Origin: Ailurus styani | Taxonomy: Eukaryota > Chordata > Mammalia > Carnivora > Ailuridae | Direction of reading: 5' to 3' | Length of the DNA stretch: 64,000 bases | Assembly (NCBI GenBank): GCA_002007465.1 | Contig: LNAC01000278.1 | Span: 570,286-634,285, forward strand | In this document: positions 1 to 11,803 of the stretch, piece by piece | How the letters are laid out: the number at the start of each line of letters is the position of its first letter | Numbering within the stretch: the first letter of the stretch is position 1 | Notes under the pieces: generated by a model | The model's database searches: none | Seen by the model: only the letters and a program-made list of their open reading frames with translations | What the model was told of the DNA's origin: nothing | Position numbers and translations under genes: made by a program

Positions 1-78
1 CGGCTGGGGGGTGGTGGGAAGGGCGCGGGGCCGTCGCCTCTGGCTTAACACAGCAGATGCGCGAAGACTCCAACAGGT

Positions 79-163
79 GGCTCCGTGGCGCAATGGATAG
101 CGCATTGGACTTCTAGAGGCTGAAGACATTCAAAGGTTCCGGGTTCGAGTCCCGGCGGAGTCG
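79..163 (+). tRNA. TRNAR-UCU: tRNA-Arg (anticodon TCT) with a short intron
   Basis: A complete cloverleaf can be folded. The acceptor stem pairs GGCTCCG (79-85) with CGGAGTC (156-162), discriminator G163. The A box lies in TGGCGCAATGGAT and the B box is GGTTCGAGTCC. The anticodon stem TTGGA (105-109) pairs with TTCAA (129-133). The spliced loop is C-T-T-C-T-A-A, anticodon TCT at 112-114, which reads AGA/AGG arginine codons. About 12 bases (116-127) sit one base 3' of the anticodon, the canonical place for a tRNA intron removed by the TSEN endonuclease. No CCA is encoded, as expected in eukaryotes. It appears functional: every stem pairs and a T-run terminator follows four bases downstream. 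Human has an intron-containing tRNA-Arg-TCT at the corresponding place near DNTTIP2 (from memory). Confidence 0.96.
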
Positions 164-166
164 CAG

Positions 167-171
167 TTTTT
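167..171 (+). terminator. RNA polymerase III terminator
   Basis: Five consecutive T on the coding strand, four bases after the tRNA 3' end, followed by a C run. This is a standard Pol III stop signal. Confidence 0.85.
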
Positions 172-647
172 CCCCCCCCACAATTTATTTTATGACCCCG
201 TCATTTCTCTCCTCTCTCTTTTTTTTCCGAGGCGGTTGAATTGCCTCGTCTCTGCCCTTTCTCCTCCTGCGAGCGGCTTCTGCGGCCCTCTCACCTCTAG
301 CCGCTCGCGCGGGTGCGCCCGCCCCCCGCCCGGCTTCCTCAGCTCGGTGGCTCCGCGTCTGGGCCCAGCTCACAGCGGAGCCTGACCCAGAAACCGCGAG
401 GAGTGGCTCCGGCGGCGGCCAAGCCAGGCCTCGCCGTTTCGGCCCAAAGGTGGTGCGGGTCTCGGGTGTTCCGAGGAGCTACCCGCACGCTCCAGGGCTG
501 ACGTCCCCTTGTCCGGATCGCGACTGCTAGGAAGGGCGAGGGAAGGATGAGAAAACACCCCTACACCGTGACCTGCGCTGTGCTGGCTGATTGCCCTTCC
601 ACCCCGGAAGGCTTCAAAGTTGTCACGTACCGGAATCCCCAGTGGGA

Positions 648-745
648 AGCCTGTCAGAAATGCAGATTTCCGGGCCTCACCGCGGAACTCAGATTCAGGC
701 GCTCGGGGACAGGGCCCAAGAATCTGCATTTCTGATAAGAACGTT
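648..745. repeat. MER5-like hAT DNA-transposon fossil
   Basis: The outer segments TCAGAAATGCAGATT and AATCTGCATTTCTGA are inverted copies around a short GC-rich core with CTCAGATTCAGG, the layout of MER5/Charlie-type non-autonomous elements. Family name is from memory. Confidence 0.55.
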
Positions 746-890
746 CGCTGTTCTCCCCACAATTCCAGTGCGAAGAGCTCCGAGGTCCATTCTGCCCGTC
801 AGCTCCTCCAGGCGGGGATTACTATCTTGTCTCTCTTCCCCTGACGGCTCATGGGTTTGCATGAGAGTAAGGTTCCTCCTCACTAAATGC

Positions 891-910
891 GAATGAATGA
901 ATGAATGAAT
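891..910. repeat. (GAAT)n short tandem repeat
   Basis: Five perfect GAAT units. Confidence 0.8.
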
Positions 911-1189
911 GGAATTTTCAAAATTCGTTGTAACAAACTCGCTGCAAAAAATACAAAATCCAAAATTGTCAACAAAGGTACAGAGAAAAGTAAGCATCGT
1001 TGTTCCTGTATGTTCGCCTTGCAATTCTCTCTGTAATCTATTAGTGAAATGGTTTGCTGGAAATATTCTTCAGATTTATCTCATACAATGTCATTTTTAC
1101 ATAGATTGTCTCTGTGTTTGTTGATGTTGACATAGGTAATACACAATTGGTAGTTTGCTATACTTCACTCTTTCACTTATTAATGTAGG

Positions 1190-1856
1190 TGGAGCTGCCT
1201 TCTTCTAGTGTGCATATACATACTGTGAAGATTTCACAGTCCCCAGTAGTTGGACATTTAGGCGCATTTTCCTGTTACAGTGCTTCAATGAATATGCTTG
1301 TTCTTACATTATTGTACACAAGTGCAAGTATATCTATAGGATAGATTCTTAGGAAGTTGGATTGCTGGGTCAAAGGTTTGTTTGTGCATTCTTTTATAGA
1401 TATTGCCACGTTGCTCTCATAGAGATTATACCTGATTTGCTCTCACCAGCAACGTGTGAGAGTGCCCATTTCCTCACAGTTCATGTGTTATCAAATAGGT
1501 GAAAAATGGTTTCTAGTTGTAGTGTCAATTCACATCTTTTATTATGAGGGAAAACTGAGCATTTTTTTCATATGTAGACTAATTTGTATTTTTGTGATTT
1601 ATCTGTTCTTGAGTTTTGTTCATTTTTCTATTGCATAATTGGTCATTATCTTATTGGTTTGTAGGACTTCTTTACATATTATGGAAACCAGTCCTTTGTT
1701 TATGGTATGTATTACAATTATTCTTTCTCAATGTATTTGCCTTTTGATTTTATATATGGTATTTTATTTTATTGCCTCACAGAAATTCATATATTTGGAT
1801 TTATCAATCTTTTTCCTTTGTGGCTTGTAGGTTTGGGGTTATACTACACTCAGATT
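1190..1856 (-). repeat. Old L1 3' end, antisense
   Basis: Phrases such as GGATTGCTGGGTCAAAGG and the CTCTCACCAGCAACGTGTGAG block are the reverse complement of the L1 ORF2 end/3' UTR typical of old mammalian L1M families. Heavily mutated, no open frame. Confidence 0.6.
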
Positions 1857-2048
1857 ATTTTTTTTATTTTTTATTTTTAGATTTTATTCATTTATTTGAC
1901 ACAGAGAGAGAGATCACAAGTAGGCAGAGAGGAGGAAGCAGACTCTCTGCTGAGCAGAGAGCCTGATGCGGGCCTCGATCCCAGGACCCTGAGATCATGA
2001 CCTGAGCTGAAGGCAGAGGCTTTAACCCACTGAGCCACCCAGGCGCCC
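1857..2048 (-). repeat. CAN SINE (tRNA-derived), minus orientation
   Basis: Begins with an AT-rich tail and ATTTTATTCATTTATTTGAC and ends with GAGCCACCCAGGCGCCC, the reverse complement of the SINE head. No clear target duplication seen. Confidence 0.9.
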
Positions 2049-2264
2049 ACTATGCAACATCTTAACAGATTTTCTAATATTTAACCCTTCTTGTATTTCT
2101 GAAGTGAATCCTACTTGGTTGTGATATCTATTTATTTTAGTATTCTAATATTTTGTATTTTTGTGTATTTAGAAAATTTGACATTTATTTATCTACCATA
2201 AATGCAGCATTATTTAGAATGGTCCCAAACTAGAAATAACCTAGATGTCTATCAATAATGAACT

Positions 2265-2545
2265 GAAAACAGACTCATAAATACAGAGAACAAACTGGTG
2301 GTTGCTGGGGGTAGAAGGATGGGCGAAAAAGGTAAAGGAGATTAAGAGATACAAACTTTGGTTTTAAAATAAGTCATGGAGATGAAAAGGACAACATAGG
2401 GCATATAGTCAATATTGTAATAACTTTGTATGGTGACTGATGGTAACTACACTTATGGTGAGCATTGTTTAATGTATAGAATTGTTGATCACTGTGTTGT
2501 ACACCTGAAACTAATAAATGCCAACTACACTTAAATTAAAATTTT
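2265..2545 (+). repeat. Truncated carnivore L1 3' end inserted in older L1
   Basis: AACTGGTGGTTGCTGGGGG, AAGTCATGGAGATGAAAAGG and ACACCTGAAACTAATAAATG mark the 3' end also seen at 18.77-19.04 kb. Near-matching flanks CAATAATGAACTG (before) and CAATAGTGAACTG (after) look like its target duplication. Confidence 0.7.
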
Positions 2546-2629
2546 TAACAATAGTGAACTGTTTGAAGAAAGTACAGTAGAGCCATATAATTGAATACAA
2601 TGCTGACCTTTAAAAAATGAGGAAGATGT

Positions 2630-2838
2630 GGGCGCCTGGGTGGCTCAGTGGGTTAAAGCCGCTGCCTTCGGCTCAGGTCATGATCCCAGGGTCCTGGGAT
2701 CGAGGCCCACATCGGGCTCTCTGCTCAGCAGGGAGCCTGCTTCCTCCTCTCTCCTCTCTCTCTGCCTGCCTCTCTGCCTACTTGTAATCTCTCCCTCTGT
2801 GTCAAATGAATAAATAAAAATCTTTAAAAAAAAAAAAA
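2630..2838 (+). repeat. CAN SINE, plus orientation
   Basis: Intact mustelid-type head, (TC)-rich middle and A tail. Flanked by an 18-base perfect duplication ending in TGAGGAAGATGT at 2612-2629 and 2833-2850, so a fairly recent insertion. Confidence 0.95.
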
Positions 2839-3413
2839 TGAGGAAGATGTATATATACTGCTATGGAAAAATATCCAAGATTATATGAAAAAAGCTGATA
2901 CAAAAATAAGCATGTTTAATATGATTCTACTTGTGTTAAGTAATGCTAATAATGATAGTAATAACGTGTGTGTTACTATGATTATATGTGCATAGAAACT
3001 TTCTGGAAGTGTATACACTTAACAGTGCTGGACCAGGAGGAGCAATGATAATAAGGGAGGGAAGGCTTTGTTCACTTTATATCTCATTTTAATGTTTGAA
3101 TTTTTTTCATAATAAGCCAATCTTATCCTTGTAATAAAAAAGTCAAGTTAAAAAAAAACAAAACCAAAACCCAATACTAATGATGAAGGGAAAAAAAAAA
3201 AAACCATTGTGGCAGCTCTGATACTGCTTACCCACTGAAGATTTTCTGAATTGCATTCAAATATTATTGACTACTTAAATATCTCAGCCATAAGTATATC
3301 TTTTAGGAGCTTCCCCGTTAAAAGTGGAGAAACGTAAACAAAATCTCTCTTTATAGTGATTCTAGCGGGCAGCGTGTCCTGAAGTTCTTGTACATGTTAG
3401 GGACTGTGAATCG

Positions 3414-3616
3414 TTTTTTTTTTTTTTTTTTTTTTTAAGATTTTATTTATTTGACAGAGATTGAGTGCACAAGTAGGCAGAGCAGCAGGCAGAGGGAGAG
3501 GGAGAAGCAGACTCTCTGCTGAGCAGGGAGCCCGATTTGGGGCTGGATCCCACGACCCTGGGATCATGACCTGAGCGGAAGGCAGCTGCTTAACTGACTG
3601 AGCCACCCAGGCGCCC
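3414..3616 (-). repeat. CAN SINE, minus orientation
   Basis: Starts with a T run and ends with CCACCCAGGCGCCC. Perfect 10-base target duplication CTGTGAATCG at 3404-3413 and 3617-3626. Confidence 0.95.
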
Positions 3617-3689
3617 CTGTGAATCGCTTTTAGGTGGGCAGCAGTGAGCTTAGATGTGTGCCTTCCAGCCCCGCTCTGGCTGTAGTGTG

Positions 3690-3970
3690 GATGCCTGGCT
3701 GGAGGAATGCAGGACTGGAAGCTGGGAGACCAGTTCAGGGCAGTTGGAGTTGTCTAGGTAAGAAAATGATGGAGGCTGGAACTAGGGAGTTGGTGCAGGA
3801 GAAACCCAGAGCACACACCTTTGAAGGATAGGCAAAGAGTCCAAGAAAAGGCAGCTGGAGAAGTAGGAAGAGAACTAGAAGAAAGTATTCTCTCCAAAAA
3901 CTGACGTAGCAAGTTGCCTCTAGAGAAGGGAGTCAAGAGGAAAAGGGAAACCTCTAACATTCTTCTAAAC
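3690..3970. repeat. Probable ancient interspersed repeat, family not assigned
   Basis: A GA-rich stretch (GCTGGGAGACCAGTTCAGGGCAGTTGGAGTTG split over the region) resembles a mammal-wide repeat whose other parts appear at 19.68-20.08, 22.37-22.65 and 26.43-27.03 kb. Family name not known to me. Confidence 0.35.
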
Positions 3971-3984
3971 GCCAACAAGTTTAT

Positions 3985-4085
3985 TTAGCCCTTGCCATTT
4001 AATTATTCCCCAAGTCCTACCAAGTAATAAGTATCCCCATTTTACAGATGAGAAAATTAAGATGCAAAGATGTTATGGAAGTAAG
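3985..4085. repeat. MIR/L2-type fossil
   Basis: CCCCATTTTACAGATGAGAAAATTAAG is the diagnostic core (split here across two words: CCCCATTTTACAGATG and AGAAAATTAAG). Confidence 0.6.
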
Positions 4086-5049
4086 GTGAAAAGATTAGGA
4101 ATAATGGGAAAACATCTGCTCTTCCGAGACAGGTAGGAAGAGCACAGGGATAAAAGCCTGAAGGTGAAGGAACAATTGAAGGTGTTCGTTTGTGAAGACC
4201 TATTTTCTTTGTGCTCTTTTACAGCTCGGCCTCACATTCCCAGGATTCCAGGAAGGTATTGACAAAGAGGGAGTTGCCCCAGGGCTTGGAGACACTCCCA
4301 GCTTATTGCTGCCTGTGTTCCAAACAGACTCAAAGGACCAGAGGCCAGGAGTAGTTTCATTCCTGTTTCCTCTTGATCTGGGGCTTTCTACATCCATCAG
4401 TATTTTAAAAATATTTTATAATCTCATTCATCTTCAATTGGATATATATTTTTGAGTACTAGCTTTGTTCAAAGAACCACACTGGAAAGAAATACAAAGA
4501 TGAGAGAGAGTGCATTTTCAAGAGTTCGCCCTAGTGAGGGGCAGGGAGCCATGGATTGGTGATCCCATTAATTAAGATTGGCTTCCGTGTGAGTGGCAGG
4601 GAATTCAAAATAACAGTGGATTCGGCAAGAAGGAGGTTTCTTCCTCAAGTGAAAGTTCAGGCAGTGGTAACTACTTGATCATGAGAGATCTAGGCCTCTT
4701 TTTATTCTCTCACCTTAAAATGCCACTTTTTTCCTGATGTACCAGAATATTGCTCCTCCCCTGCCATCAGGTCAACATACTAGTTAGTGGGGAGAAGAAA
4801 AAGGGACAGAGCCCCACTTCAAGCTCACCCTTCTCTGAGGGACTTCCCAGAAGTTGCACATTGCTGCTTTCATTCACATCCCATGGAAAGGTGAAAATCA
4901 TAGGTTTTTTTTCCCCAGGCAATCACATTCCCAGCTAAAAATCATGTGTCTTGTAACTGGCAAAGAAAGGGGAAAAGTTCAGCAGTTTTTGCTGGTAATG
5001 TGAAAACAGAATGCAGATAGCCATAGTACAAGGTTAAAATAAAAGCGTG
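4086..5049. other. Intergenic, no feature seen
   Basis: No convincing repeat, RNA gene or exon. Reading frames here are short and lack coding character. Confidence 0.6.
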
Positions 5050-5300
5050 ACAGTTATTCTTACTAGCTCTGTGACCTTAGGCAGGTTACTTAACCTCTCT
5101 GCCTCTGTTTCTTCACTTACAAAATGAGGATAATACAAAATGAGCACCTACTTCATAGGTTTACCTAAGGTTACCTAAATTGTTACATATGTATATGTTT
5201 TATATGTACACACATGCATAAACAGTTACATAAAAACCAGCTATATTTGTTAAGTTCTTAGAACAGTGCCTAGTAGTAGGTACTACATAGGTTTTTGTTA
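5050..5300 (+). repeat. MIR SINE fossil
   Basis: TAGCTCTGTGACCTTAGGC, AACCTCTCTGCCTCTGTTTC and AAATGAGGATAATAC are the conserved MIR core. The tail GAACAGTGCCTAGTAGTAGG also fits. Confidence 0.85.
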
Positions 5301-6384
5301 AATACAATTTTTTTTTAAAAAGCAGTCAAATGGTAATTTGAAGAGTGTACACATCAGTAGAGAAAACATTTTATGAAGAAATGTAGACTGTCAGTTCTGT
5401 AATGCCTGGGACATACCCCCTGCAGCATGCCTTGCACAGAGTAGATGCTCAGAATACTGGCTTCTTAAAAGCTTGAAAGGTCGGCAGTGTTTTGTTAGGT
5501 GGGAAAGAAGCAAGGGATATTTTAGGTGAATTAACCATATGAACAAAGACATAAAAGGTGAAAAATTCACTGTATCTGGCAGAGTGGCTGGCATGCCTAG
5601 AACTCAATATATGTTCACTGACTGAACACTCTGTATAAACTAGTTTGGTTTGGCTAACATGTATCAGTTGGGTCCAGGCAGAAAAATGCATCGCTCTAAA
5701 TAATTTAATATAGGGAATTGTTATGCAGCTGATGGAAGTGCTGAAAGTGTGGCAACCCAGAGACTGGAAAAGTAGGAAACCTCTATCACCCTTAGTGCCA
5801 CAGGGTCATTGGGAGGAGATGGTGTTACCAGAACCCAGAAGCCTGGGCCATTCAGTGGTGGAGGGCTAGCTGCCTCGTGGGGATTGGGAAATGGCAGAGC
5901 TCCAACCCAATCTAAAGCAGAAGGAGAGAAATACCCTGACTTCTTCCTTTCTGCCCTCCTATCTTGAGTCAGTGCCTTACTGGGAAGCTAGTTGGTAAGT
6001 GAATCTGGGTTCAGGGGCTACATCTTCTTCACTGGTGTACCCTGATGCTTAAATAATCTATAGGACTAAATTTTGTGGTGACTGGCTGACTTTCAGACTG
6101 AATGAATTTGGTGGAAAGTAATCAGAATTGAATAAAAGAACTGTGGAGTAGCAGTGAAAGCCCAGCCGAAGAGCCTGTAGCTTATGAGTTTCTCAAATTT
6201 CAGTAATCTGGACATACTAGAAATAATGGGTGTTTCCCTGGCAGGTGACAATAACAGAAAAAAATAGAGACTAGAGAGACTGGGATAGTTTTTGAGATAA
6301 CCTGACCAATTGGGTCCAGATTGATTAGGTAGGAAAATGTATCCTGATGGGTGGAGGATTGGGAGAGTAGGAGTGGCTGCAATG
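5301..6384. other. Intergenic, weak L2/MIR traces only
   Basis: Two L2/MIR-like phrases occur: GCCTTGCACAGAGTAGATGC near 5430 and GGCTGGCATGCCTAGAACTC near 5590. The rest shows no recognisable element. Confidence 0.5.
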
Positions 6385-6480
6385 CTTGAGATCAGGACTT
6401 CACAATCTTTGGGGGTGGGGCCCAGGCATCTGTATTATCGAAGCCACTTCAGGTAATTCCAAAGTGCAGCTAAGATTGCA
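6385..6480 (+). repeat. MER5-like hAT fossil
   Basis: GGGGTGGGGCCCAGGCATCT followed by a degenerate inverted end matches the MER5 consensus pattern as I remember it. Confidence 0.5.
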
Positions 6481-6497
6481 TTAGAAGGAAGAAGGTT

Positions 6498-6696
6498 GGG
6501 CGCCTGGGTGGCTCAGTGGGTTAAAGCCCCTGCCTTCGGCTCAGGTCATGATCTCAGGGTCCTGGGATCGAGGCCCATATCGGGCTCTCTGCTCGGCAGG
6601 GAGCCTGCTTCCTCCTCTCTCTCTGCCTGCCTTTCTGTCTACTTGTGATCTCTGTTTCTCTGTCAAATAAATAAAATCTTTAAAAAAAAAAAAAAA
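6498..6696 (+). repeat. CAN SINE, plus orientation
   Basis: Mustelid-type head and A tail, flanked by perfect 15-base copies of AGAAGGAAGAAGGTT at 6483-6497 and 6697-6711. It landed directly against the 5' end of an older SINE. Confidence 0.95.
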
Positions 6697-6711
6697 AGAA
6701 GGAAGAAGGTT

Positions 6712-6888
6712 GAGCACCTGGGTGGTGGCTCAGTTGGTTAAGCGTCTGCCTTTGGCTCAGGTCATGATCCCGGGGTGCTAGGATGGAGTCCCATGGCAGG
6801 CTCTGCTCAGCGGGGAGTCTACTTCTCCCTCTGCCCCTCCTCCCACTCATTCTCTTAATCTTTCTGTTGAATAAATAAAATCTAAAAA
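6712..6888 (+). repeat. Older, diverged CAN SINE
   Basis: Head GAGCACCTGGGTGG with a 3-base GGT duplication, then GTTGGTTAAGCGTCTGCC and a short A tail. More diverged than the SINE that abuts it on the left. Confidence 0.85.
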
Positions 6889-8731
6889 AAAGGGGGGGAA
6901 GGCTAACATTGGGGTACCCTGAGAGTTCAGAATCTTTATCTCTGAAGTTTCAAGTAACAAGTCTAAGGCAATGATAGCAATTAGCTGAAGTGGAGTGGAA
7001 ATGAGGGTAACTAGAATTGATGACATTGAATTTGAGACTGAGGAACTGTAGGTTATCTCCACTGAAATGCTTTTCTTTAAATCAGGATAGTGATATCACT
7101 AAAGGAAAACCAAGAATCTTTCTAAAGATAAAATATGAAAAAAGGGCAGCAGTTGCAATCACTGAAGCATGGGGAAGGCACTGGCCCAGTTGTTTTAGTA
7201 CCCTTTCATCTCACTTTGATAGCTGGTCCCCTCCACATCGAGGCAGCTGAGATGACCTGTTGTGAAGCTGAAGTGGGGAGAAGTCGAAGATTTGGCTGGA
7301 CGGGCAGATGGTAGATAAATTAGCCAAGGCTTTACTGAGCTTCACATTCCAGAAGTAAACTATGACATGTTCTCATTGTCTCGTTGTTTTTACATGTATG
7401 TGTGTAAATGTGTGTACACATGCACACACATTTAAGGAAAAAATCTTACTGATAATACACTGACTAAGATATAGAAAAAGTCTAGTTAACCATAATGTGT
7501 CTTGTTAGTACTTTAATGTTACTCCTCTGAACTTCCCTGAATTATGGGGCATGGGGAGGGTAGGTGTAGGAAGGCAGGCGACTGAACAAAGCTGCATACA
7601 TTACTTTTCACAAAGACGACTATAAGCACATATTTCTTTCCTATCGTTTTAAAAAAGGTCAGAAAAACACCTAATGAACACGACCTCAGAATTTCAGCAT
7701 GTTGCATGGGGTTTGAGGTCAGGATTCGGTGCCTGAGCCTTACCAGTCCCTCTTGCAGTTCTGGTTGTAACCATAAGAGCCCTGAGGAAAAAAGAAAGCA
7801 CCAGTCCACTCATAGCTGGAAGAGACTCCCCGACTGCATGACTTCTCAGCTAAGTTGTGAAGGAACCACTTATGTTCCCATCATCCCCTACCTTTAGTAG
7901 AAAAAGCGTGTCTCCGGAAAGCCCCGAGTCCAGTTTCCCACCTTCTTTGGAAGAGAGGATGACAGACAGGCCTGCACCCTAACAGGAAGTGACGGCACAT
8001 GTTTTCTGACCTGTTAATACAGCAACTCTCTTCATTTGTAGAAACAGAGCCCAGTATCTTGGGCTCACTTACATCTTGTTAGCAACTCGTTCTCCCTCAG
8101 GACAAGGAAGGAGGTTGGTGGGGAGTAGAATTTCCTAAATAACTATGCATTCAGTCCACTTAATCAGGCCAGAGCCTTCAGTGCCACACAAACTGTGTGG
8201 GTCTTTTGGTTTTATAGCAGTTCTGTGCTATCCTGAAGAAAAACTTCACATGTCCTCATATTAAAAGAGAACATTACAAGGTGCTAAGCATGTTAGGGAA
8301 GTGTCTTGAACCTTCCAGATCGACTCCCCTACTAGCTGAGTCACCGAGTGACCTCATCTGATAGCCTGTAGAGTACAAACCACCCAGCCAAGCCCTGGCC
8401 CACCAATCAGGATATGTAAGAACATCATGGTGCTTTTGGATCAGTTTTGGGGGTAACTTGTTATGCACTAATAACCAAAACATCTATTGTCCACCACCCA
8501 TCACCTAAAATAATCTTGCCTTCTTCACCATTCATGTGAATTATTTACTGAGAACTTTTTTCCACTTCAGGACCTCTCCACTGTTATCTAACTTCACATT
8601 TCATAAGTTCATTTTGAGGTTTCATTTCTTTGATGAAACACTGATCTCCTATGACATTTAATTACAGGTCACACTATTAACCCTGCTTCTTGGAAGCCAT
8701 TAGTAATGGAAGCATTACTTCTTCACTTTTA
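6889..8731. other. Intergenic, no gene or clear repeat seen
   Basis: Mixed-composition DNA. A partly palindromic TG/CA tract occurs at about 7390-7432. No splice-bounded coding frame or RNA fold was recognised. Confidence 0.5.
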
Positions 8732-8937
8732 TTTATTTTTATTTTTTATTTTTTTAAAGATTTTATTCATTTATTTGGCAGAGAGAGAGATTACAAGTAG
8801 GCAGAGAGGCAGGCAGAGAGGAGGAAGCAGGCTCCCCATCAAGCAGGGAGCCCAACGTGGGGCTCTATTCCAGGACCCTGAGATCATGACCTGAGCCGAA
8901 GGCAGAGGCTTAACCCACTGAGTCATTCAGGTGCCCC
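8732..8937 (-). repeat. CAN SINE, minus orientation
   Basis: Flanked by a perfect 15-base duplication ACTTCTTCACTTTTA at 8717-8731 and 8938-8952. The head end reads AGTCATTCAGGTGCCCC, slightly mutated. Confidence 0.93.
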
Positions 8938-8952
8938 ACTTCTTCACTTTTA

Positions 8953-10730
8953 AAACTACAAACACTTCTTCCTCACTTTTAACTTGTGTAATCATGAGAA
9001 GATCTGCATTTTACATCTCAATTGGTCAGATGCTTGTTAGAAAACATTTTTTGTTTCAACCCTTATTGAAAACTTTCAATAAAAGGTTCTAGGTTATCAC
9101 TCTGAACAATAGTTGTCAGTGATGGAGAGATTGAACTGAAAATGTACGTACCTCAGAAAGGATATTAACATTTTGTCATTTGATGTTTTCTTGTAACTTA
9201 CTAAAAGTGGGATCCCGTAAGTTTATCCCAGTTACTCAAGGCTGTATTGAACCCGTCTTTTTTCTTTAAAATCCTGACATGTATCCTCTGGGCAGCCAAA
9301 TAGGGCCTCTCTTGAGACATTCTTGTTATGGGGACCCATAAGAGGTTTCTCAGGTCTTAATAATAAGAAATATTGGAGTCTCTCTAAAGCAGTTAGTTTT
9401 TATCTTCTATCAAGAGTAAGCACAGAACTGATTTTTGTGTTAGATACTAGGAGGCTCAGGGCCCACCTCTACCAACTGTTAGACTCAGGTCACAGAATCA
9501 TTTTACTAATTTCACACTGGCTCCATCGATTACTTCCACCCTCTTTTCTCTCTCCTTCATTTCCTCACTTAACTAGTTGTGTTACAGGCATTTCTTATAA
9601 AGTGGCCTTAAAAGCACTGTGCGAGATGGGTTGTTTCAGAAATCTTTAGACCTTACGGTATTTTGAAGGCCTTTCTTTCGTCCGCACACTCTACCACGTC
9701 AGCATTTTGTATGCTTTGTAATGCTTCTCAGCTGAGGAGTCAGGATGCTTTCTCCTAGCCAATAAGCCTTAGATAAGTTCCAGTAAGTGAACCATCAGTG
9801 ACACAAGCCAAAAGTCACTAAAACCCGCTTCTCAACAGAACTGCTTTGCTTAAAAAACCAAGGAAATACATCCGTTATTCAAATATCCAGATTATTTGTA
9901 GAAGGCTGGAAACACTAAGACCTCCTTCTGACCTTTACCTGTAATTATACTTTGATCAAAGCCTTCTTTAGTTTTGAAGATTTAAAATAAACTTCTGAAG
10001 ATCACATTTGAGATGAAGAAGCTGTATTACCAGTTTCAGTTCCTTAAACATTAGTAGAGATGACTTTAAATGACTGTTAGTGAAATAAGCTGAAATGATT
10101 CAACTAAGTACTTTGTAATTATTAAAAACTCTTATCTTGTTCCAATTTATGTGGCTTACAAAAAGAAATATAATGAAATAAAATTAAAAATGATCTGTGG
10201 AGATAAAAGAGCGTGTTAAAATGTAACTAAAAGTAAATACTCAAAACGCATACACCTAAGGTAGCTTAAGGACAGAGCTGGACTTAGCACTTAGGCTCAG
10301 TTCTCTTTCCTTAGCACTGCCTTCTAATCCAGAAAGCTCTAATGCTGCTTTTTGTGTGGAAAGGATTAGAAGTCACTAACGTTGTTTTTGTAAATGTAGT
10401 ATGTACATATGTACTTGTAATGTGAACTGTAACATCACAAATATGTCATGGCTGCAGTTTTCAGGTACCAAATAATTCAGCCTATAGTAGCATTCATGAG
10501 TCAGAAACCATCCCAAAAATCATATGGTAGTTCAGAAGTTGATCCACACCTTGACCCTGAGAAAAAGGGTCCTGGGTAAAGTCCTCAACTTTCTATGCAC
10601 AGAGACATCATACCAAATGATTAACAATTTTGAGTGTTCTTACGGCAGAGTAGCATGAGTTGTAGCAATGTTCTAAGAACAATGACTCCTTCTGGAAGAA
10701 TGGGCAAAGGGTAAACTAACTGTTACTACT
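8953..10730. other. Intergenic, no feature seen
   Basis: AT-rich DNA with no recognisable repeat boundary, RNA gene or exon. Confidence 0.5.
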
Positions 10731-10928
10731 TTTTTTTTTTTTTTAAGTTTTTATTTATTTAACAGAGGGAGAGAGATCACAAGTAGGCAGAGAGGCAGGC
10801 AGAGAGAGAGGGGGAAAGCAGGCTCCCCGCTGAGCAGAGAGCCCGATGCGGGCCTCAATCCCAGGACCCTGAGATCATGACCTGAGCCGAAGGCAGAGGC
10901 TTTAATCCACTGAGCCACCCAGGCACCC
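10731..10928 (-). repeat. CAN SINE, minus orientation
   Basis: T run, AGTTTTTATTTATTTAACAG, and head end GAGCCACCCAGGCACCC. Flanks share ACTGTTACT (10,719-10,727 and just after 10,928). Confidence 0.92.
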
Positions 10929-11673
10929 ACTGTTACTTCTTCTTGTTTTGATATTTAATTCTTTCATAGCAGGTCCTTATTTTACCCACTGGAAGGCAAA
11001 ACTTAATATTCTTGGAATAAAAGTTTTTCTGTAAAAGAGAACAGATATAGATACTTGCCTAACTCCACCTATGAGTGTCACAGCCAGTTCTATTACTAGA
11101 CTGGTTATGATCCCAAGCAATAAATACAAAATGTGAAATTTTATATTTACTGAAATCCCAAGCAGTTTGCTGGGAAAAGAGAGGTTCCATATATAATGAC
11201 ATTAAAGGAGGAACCTAAGATGCATTACGAGAAATGGCCAACACTCCTTAAGTACCACGAGTAGATTAGTCAGGATGTATACTGCTATTGGAGATGAAAT
11301 AAACTGAGCCATTTTAAAATTATTTCTGGCCAAGTAAAAATTATACTGATTTAAGCCTAATTCACCTGGAACACAACACTGACTATGGATAAAATTAATC
11401 TTTCCTGCTGTTTCAGCTGCTAAAGAAAGATAAACGTTCTTTTGCTTTGTCCACCTTTAACCCAAACTTTCTAGGAAGTCTTCATTACCTTAAGTCCTTT
11501 TTATATAGCCTCATTTAGTTCTTGTGTCATATACTAACATACAATTGCTCCAAGGATTCTTTGGTTTCAACTCCGACTTTTATGTTCACAACAAGCAGAA
11601 TTCTGTATCCCAGCTTCACCAATTTTCTGGACCAGAACTTAGAAAAGGGCATTTCTGGTATACTATCTCCCCC

Positions 11674-11684
<11 letters not shown>

Positions 11685-11711
<27 letters not shown>

Positions 11712-11720
11712 CACACACAC
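11685..11720. repeat. (AGAC)n-(AC)n microsatellite
   Basis: Seven AGAC units run into an (AC) tract. It produces spurious reading frames on both strands. Confidence 0.95.
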
Positions 11721-11803
11721 AACACATGCGTGCACTGTTTAGCTTTGAACATGTCATTTTAAAGTTTTCTGTATGTTAACAAACTTTCTACCTTCTAAAT
11801 GTT

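Larger units (their letters stand above)
1..560. promoter_or_regulatory. GC-rich, CpG-dense segment around the tRNA gene
   Basis: The first ~560 bases are visibly richer in G+C and CpG than the AT-rich DNA that follows, resembling a CpG island or its shore. In human the divergent neighbour on this side of the tRNA is BCAR3, so this may be the edge of its promoter island (inference). No BCAR3 exon can be read here. The short reading frames in it are low-complexity GC products and are not called. Confidence 0.45.
2170..3150 (+). repeat. Old L1 fragment (sense), split by later insertions
   Basis: The pieces around 2200-2262, 2546-2629 and 2839-2960 follow the end of an old L1 (AATGAGGAAGATGTATATA, then GCTGATACAAAAATAAGCATG). 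It is interrupted by a younger L1 3' piece and by a SINE. The boundary beyond 3.0 kb is uncertain. Confidence 0.5.

Noticed and set aside
185..762. Several 60-130 codon frames beside the tRNA, possible BCAR3 5' exon
   Set aside because: GC-rich low-complexity translations on both strands; no splice-bounded homologous segment was recognised.
11522..11779. Overlapping frames on both strands with repeated QTDR / CLSV motifs
   Set aside because: Generated by the (AGAC)n-(AC)n microsatellite.
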